In this document: positions 62,382-64,000 of the stretch, one piece after another
Layout of the letters: every line of letters starts with the position of its first letter
Position numbering within the stretch: position 1 is the stretch's first letter
Assembly: GCF_001713395.1 (NCBI RefSeq)
Contig: NZ_CP016451.1
Span: 186,001-250,000, forward strand
DNA length: 64,000 nucleotides
Source: Sinorhizobium sp. RAC02
GTDB taxonomy: Bacteria > Pseudomonadota > Alphaproteobacteria > Rhizobiales > Rhizobiaceae
Reading direction: 5' to 3'
The notes under the pieces: generated by a model
What the model was told of the DNA's origin: nothing
Databases searched by the model: none
Seen by the model: only the letters and a program-made list of their open reading frames with translations
Made by a program: the position numbers and the translations under genes

Positions 62382-62780
62382 ATGAGCGTTGAAGACAACA
62401 AGCGCATCGTGCGCGAGTTCTGTGATTACTTTAGAACATCAAACGCTGAAGGTCTAATCGATGGTATGACAGAAGATGCAACATGGTGGGTCAACGGAAA
62501 GCCGCACCTGTTTCCGTCCGCCGGGATAAAGACGAAAGCGGAAGCTGCGAGCATGTTCCGCAATATGCTTGCAGCCTATTCGAACGGTCTTGATATGAAA
62601 GTCCTCAATATGATCGGCGAAGGCGATAGCGTCGCCGCTGAGGCGCGTTCGCAGGGACTCACAAAGTCCGGCAAGGTCTACGAGAACGAATACTTTATTC
62701 TATTCAAGATCCGCGACGGAAAGGTCGCGAGCGTGAGGGAGTATACCGACCTTATGCACGTCGAGGAGACGTTTGGCTGA
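62382..62780 (+). CDS. SnoaL-like protein
   Basis: Encodes 132 residues from ATG 62382. It has an NTF2-like fold with IVREFCDYFRTSNAEGLIDG, MTEDATWWVNGKPHLFPSAG and VAAEARSQGLTKSGKVYENE, ending in IRDGKVASVREYTDLMHVEE. It is a ketosteroid-isomerase-like small protein with unknown ligand. It lies 142 bases after the NmrA gene on the same strand and may belong to the same HxlR-controlled unit. Confidence 0.84.
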   Translation: MSVEDNKRIVREFCDYFRTSNAEGLIDGMTEDATWWVNGKPHLFPSAGIKTKAEAASMFRNMLAAYSNGLDMKVLNMIGEGDSVAAEARSQGLTKSGKVYENEYFILFKIRDGKVASVREYTDLMHVEETFG

Positions 62781-63275
62781 GGCGAGTGTGGGGTTGTTAG
62801 GTACGGTCGCATCTATCTCGTGAATGCTGTTCTTGGGATGACACACACGCTGTGAAGCGAGACCCCGCAGGTTATGGAAAATATGGTCACCGCCGACTAA
62901 CGATGTTCGCAGAGGAACGTTGCGGCTGTTGTTGATCTCCTTTTAATAGCGCTGGAGCTTCATAAGGGACGCGCAGTGGCGTCCCTCGCGGGCACCCGCG
63001 CAAACGACATAAAATACGAGAAGATTGCGGTAACATTGTCTGCGCCGAAAAAGCTCAGGGAGTAGTCCGGTAGGCAGCGCGTTCCCGCATGTCATAGCTT
63101 GACGCTATTTTCTATAACGCTTGAATGCCGGCGGCATATGCGATTCAGGCCTCTCTTCGAGAGGGGTTAGCTTACAAGCGCCCAAGTGCAAGACTTGGTG
63201 CCTCGTTTCATCTCTCCTATGTTGTAGGAGTAATGGTAGCGCAGACCGGTGCGCCGTAATAAGCTTGGAGTTAGC
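62781..63275. other. Non-coding region with two hairpins upstream of the response regulator start
   Basis: About 495 bases. AGGGACGC/GCGTCCCT (62965-62986) and the tetraloop-like CCTCTC..GAGAGG (63149-63163) are clear hairpins. No gene is supported. The promoter of the disrupted response regulator should lie in the right half. Confidence 0.5.
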
Positions 63276-63401
63276 ATGAGAATCCTGCTCGTTGAAGATG
63301 AGGCGGAGTTCGCAAAAGCGTTGCGAGGCGCGCTCAGTCGCGACCGTTTCGTAGTCGATTGGGTGGATAGCGTTTCGCTGGCTAGAGCAGATTCGACTTA
63401 A
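63276..63401 (+). pseudogene. Response regulator truncated by an IS630-family insertion
   Basis: From ATG 63276 the frame reads MRILLVEDEAEFAKALRGAL then VVDWVDSVSLARA, the first 37 residues of an OmpR/PhoB-type receiver domain with the acidic pair of the phosphorylation pocket (EDE). The phospho-acceptor Asp and the rest are replaced by element sequence, and a TAA at 63399-63401 ends the frame. The junction is near a TA at 63383-63384, as expected for IS630/Tc1-type insertion. Confidence 0.75.
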
Positions 63402-64000
63402 TCCGGGTCATATCCGGCTGCCTCAAAATAGTGCCGACATTCCTCTGGCTTGAAAGCGGAGAGACAATTGGCGACGACGGACCAGAGTTCATCGATGCTC
63501 CTGGCCGCCGCCTTTCTGAGCAGGGCCTTGAGCTTCGAGAAGGCCATCTCGATCGGGTTGAAGTCAGGGGAGTATGGTGGCAGGAACAGGAGCCGCGCGC
63601 CGACCTTTTCGATGGTCTCGCGCACGCCGCTGATCTTGTGAGCGGGCAGATTGTCCATGACGACGACATCACCGGGGCGAAGCGCGGGCGCGAGAACCTG
63701 CTCGGCATAGGCCAGGAAGGCCGGACCGTTCATGGGGCCGTCGAGCAGCATCGGCGCCGCCATGCCGTCCAGTCGCAGCCCAGCAGTAAAGGTGGTCGTC
63801 TTCCAATGGCCGTGGGGAACGGCCGCCCGGCATCGCTCGCCGCAAGGTGCTCGCCCTCGCAGCCGCGCCATCTTCGTGGACGCGGCAGTCTCGTCGATGA
63901 AGATCAACGTCTGGGGGTCGAGGTCAAGTTGGCCGTCGAACCATGCTATGCGGCGGCGCAGGACATCGGGACGCTGCTGCTCAGAGGCGTGCGCCGTCTT
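63385..64000 (-). mobile_element. IS630-family insertion sequence, partial at the window edge
   Basis: Begins next to a TA dinucleotide inside the response regulator and runs off the window. It contains the C-terminal part of an IS630-type transposase in minus orientation. The other end and the target-site duplication are not visible. Confidence 0.75.
63398..64000 (-). CDS. IS630-family transposase (DDE domain, 5' end beyond window)
   Basis: The minus-strand frame is open from the window edge to TAA 63398-63400. It carries the catalytic DDE acids: [19 protein letters not shown] (first Asp), [15 protein letters not shown] (second Asp) and [18 protein letters not shown] (final Glu). It ends GYDPD. 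The helix-turn-helix N-terminal part lies outside the window, possibly in a second overlapping frame, as in many IS630 elements. It is responsible for TA-targeted cut-and-paste transposition. Confidence 0.85.
   Translation of the reverse strand, partial: KTAHASEQQRPDVLRRRIAWFDGQLDLDPQTLIFIDETAASTKMARLRGRAPCGERCRAAVPHGHWKTTTFTAGLRLDGMAAPMLLDGPMNGPAFLAYAEQVLAPALRPGDVVVMDNLPAHKISGVRETIEKVGARLLFLPPYSPDFNPIEMAFSKLKALLRKAAARSIDELWSVVANCLSAFKPEECRHYFEAAGYDPD

Noticed and set aside
1..64000. CRISPR arrays, prophage or conjugation genes
   Set aside because: No regularly spaced repeats, no cas, phage structural or transfer genes were seen anywhere in the window. Only one insertion sequence, at the right edge, is supported.

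Overview
The window reads as an accessory, high-GC segment of an alphaproteobacterium of the Rhizobium/Agrobacterium group. The taxonomic clues are an AlaE-type exporter, rhizobial-type small conserved genes near the left edge, a pqqABCDE operon, and a dense set of LysR-regulated detoxification enzymes. This placement is inferred from protein character, not from a marker gene.

Layout. Bases 1-2835 hold a dipeptidase followed by decayed remnants (a small conserved protein, an exonuclease III start, a frameshifted conserved hypothetical). Bases 3372-6580 hold a GAF-GGDEF-PilZ-like cyclic-di-GMP protein and a FloR-type phenicol exporter with its own terminator. Bases 7113-17244 hold an AraC remnant fused to an amidotransferase remnant, then nitronate monooxygenase, alaE, a secreted hydrolase, a Kef-type antiporter, an overlapping homoserine dehydrogenase/glutamine amidotransferase pair, a quinone oxidoreductase, a broken hydrolase and a methyltransferase. 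Bases 17802-25301 hold luciferase-like monooxygenase (LLM) - LysR - pirin, then DUF5996-GNAT, two related unknown proteins, an epoxide-hydrolase-like enzyme and an ankyrin protein. Bases 25625-33329 hold a nitrilase-family enzyme, an alginate-export-type porin with an internal stop, an isochorismatase/LysR divergent pair, an amidohydrolase, and a vestige of a second isochorismatase/LysR pair. Bases 33717-36345 hold a nitroreductase and a second-type methionyl-tRNA synthetase preceded by a Met-Met-Met leader peptide and an attenuator-like terminator. Bases 37024-48789 hold several zinc-independent quinone oxidoreductases, LLM enzymes, LysR regulators, a GST, a DoxX protein and an isochorismatase-LLM-LysR series. 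Bases 49281-56332 hold a PQQ-dependent dehydrogenase, an SDR, a periplasmic beta-propeller and pqqABCDE. Bases 56666-62780 hold an SDR/AraC pair, a broken cupin, a LysR/hydrolase pair, an HxlR/NmrA pair and a SnoaL-like protein. The window ends in an IS630-family element inserted in a response regulator.

How it works together. Many units are a small redox or hydrolytic enzyme next to, usually divergent from, its own LysR, AraC or HxlR regulator. This suits inducible handling of electrophiles, quinones and plant or microbial antimicrobials. Four LysR proteins share one recognition-helix motif and an upstream leader motif. The same leader motif also survives at places where no regulator gene follows, so the region appears to have evolved by repeated duplication and deletion of one regulator/enzyme module. 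The PQQ block is a self-contained periplasmic oxidation cassette: cofactor synthesis plus a quinoprotein.

Gene decay is heavy. At least ten loci are truncated or frameshifted, and three otherwise open genes carry a single in-frame TAG. The most striking regulatory element is the Met-codon leader at 34640-34746.
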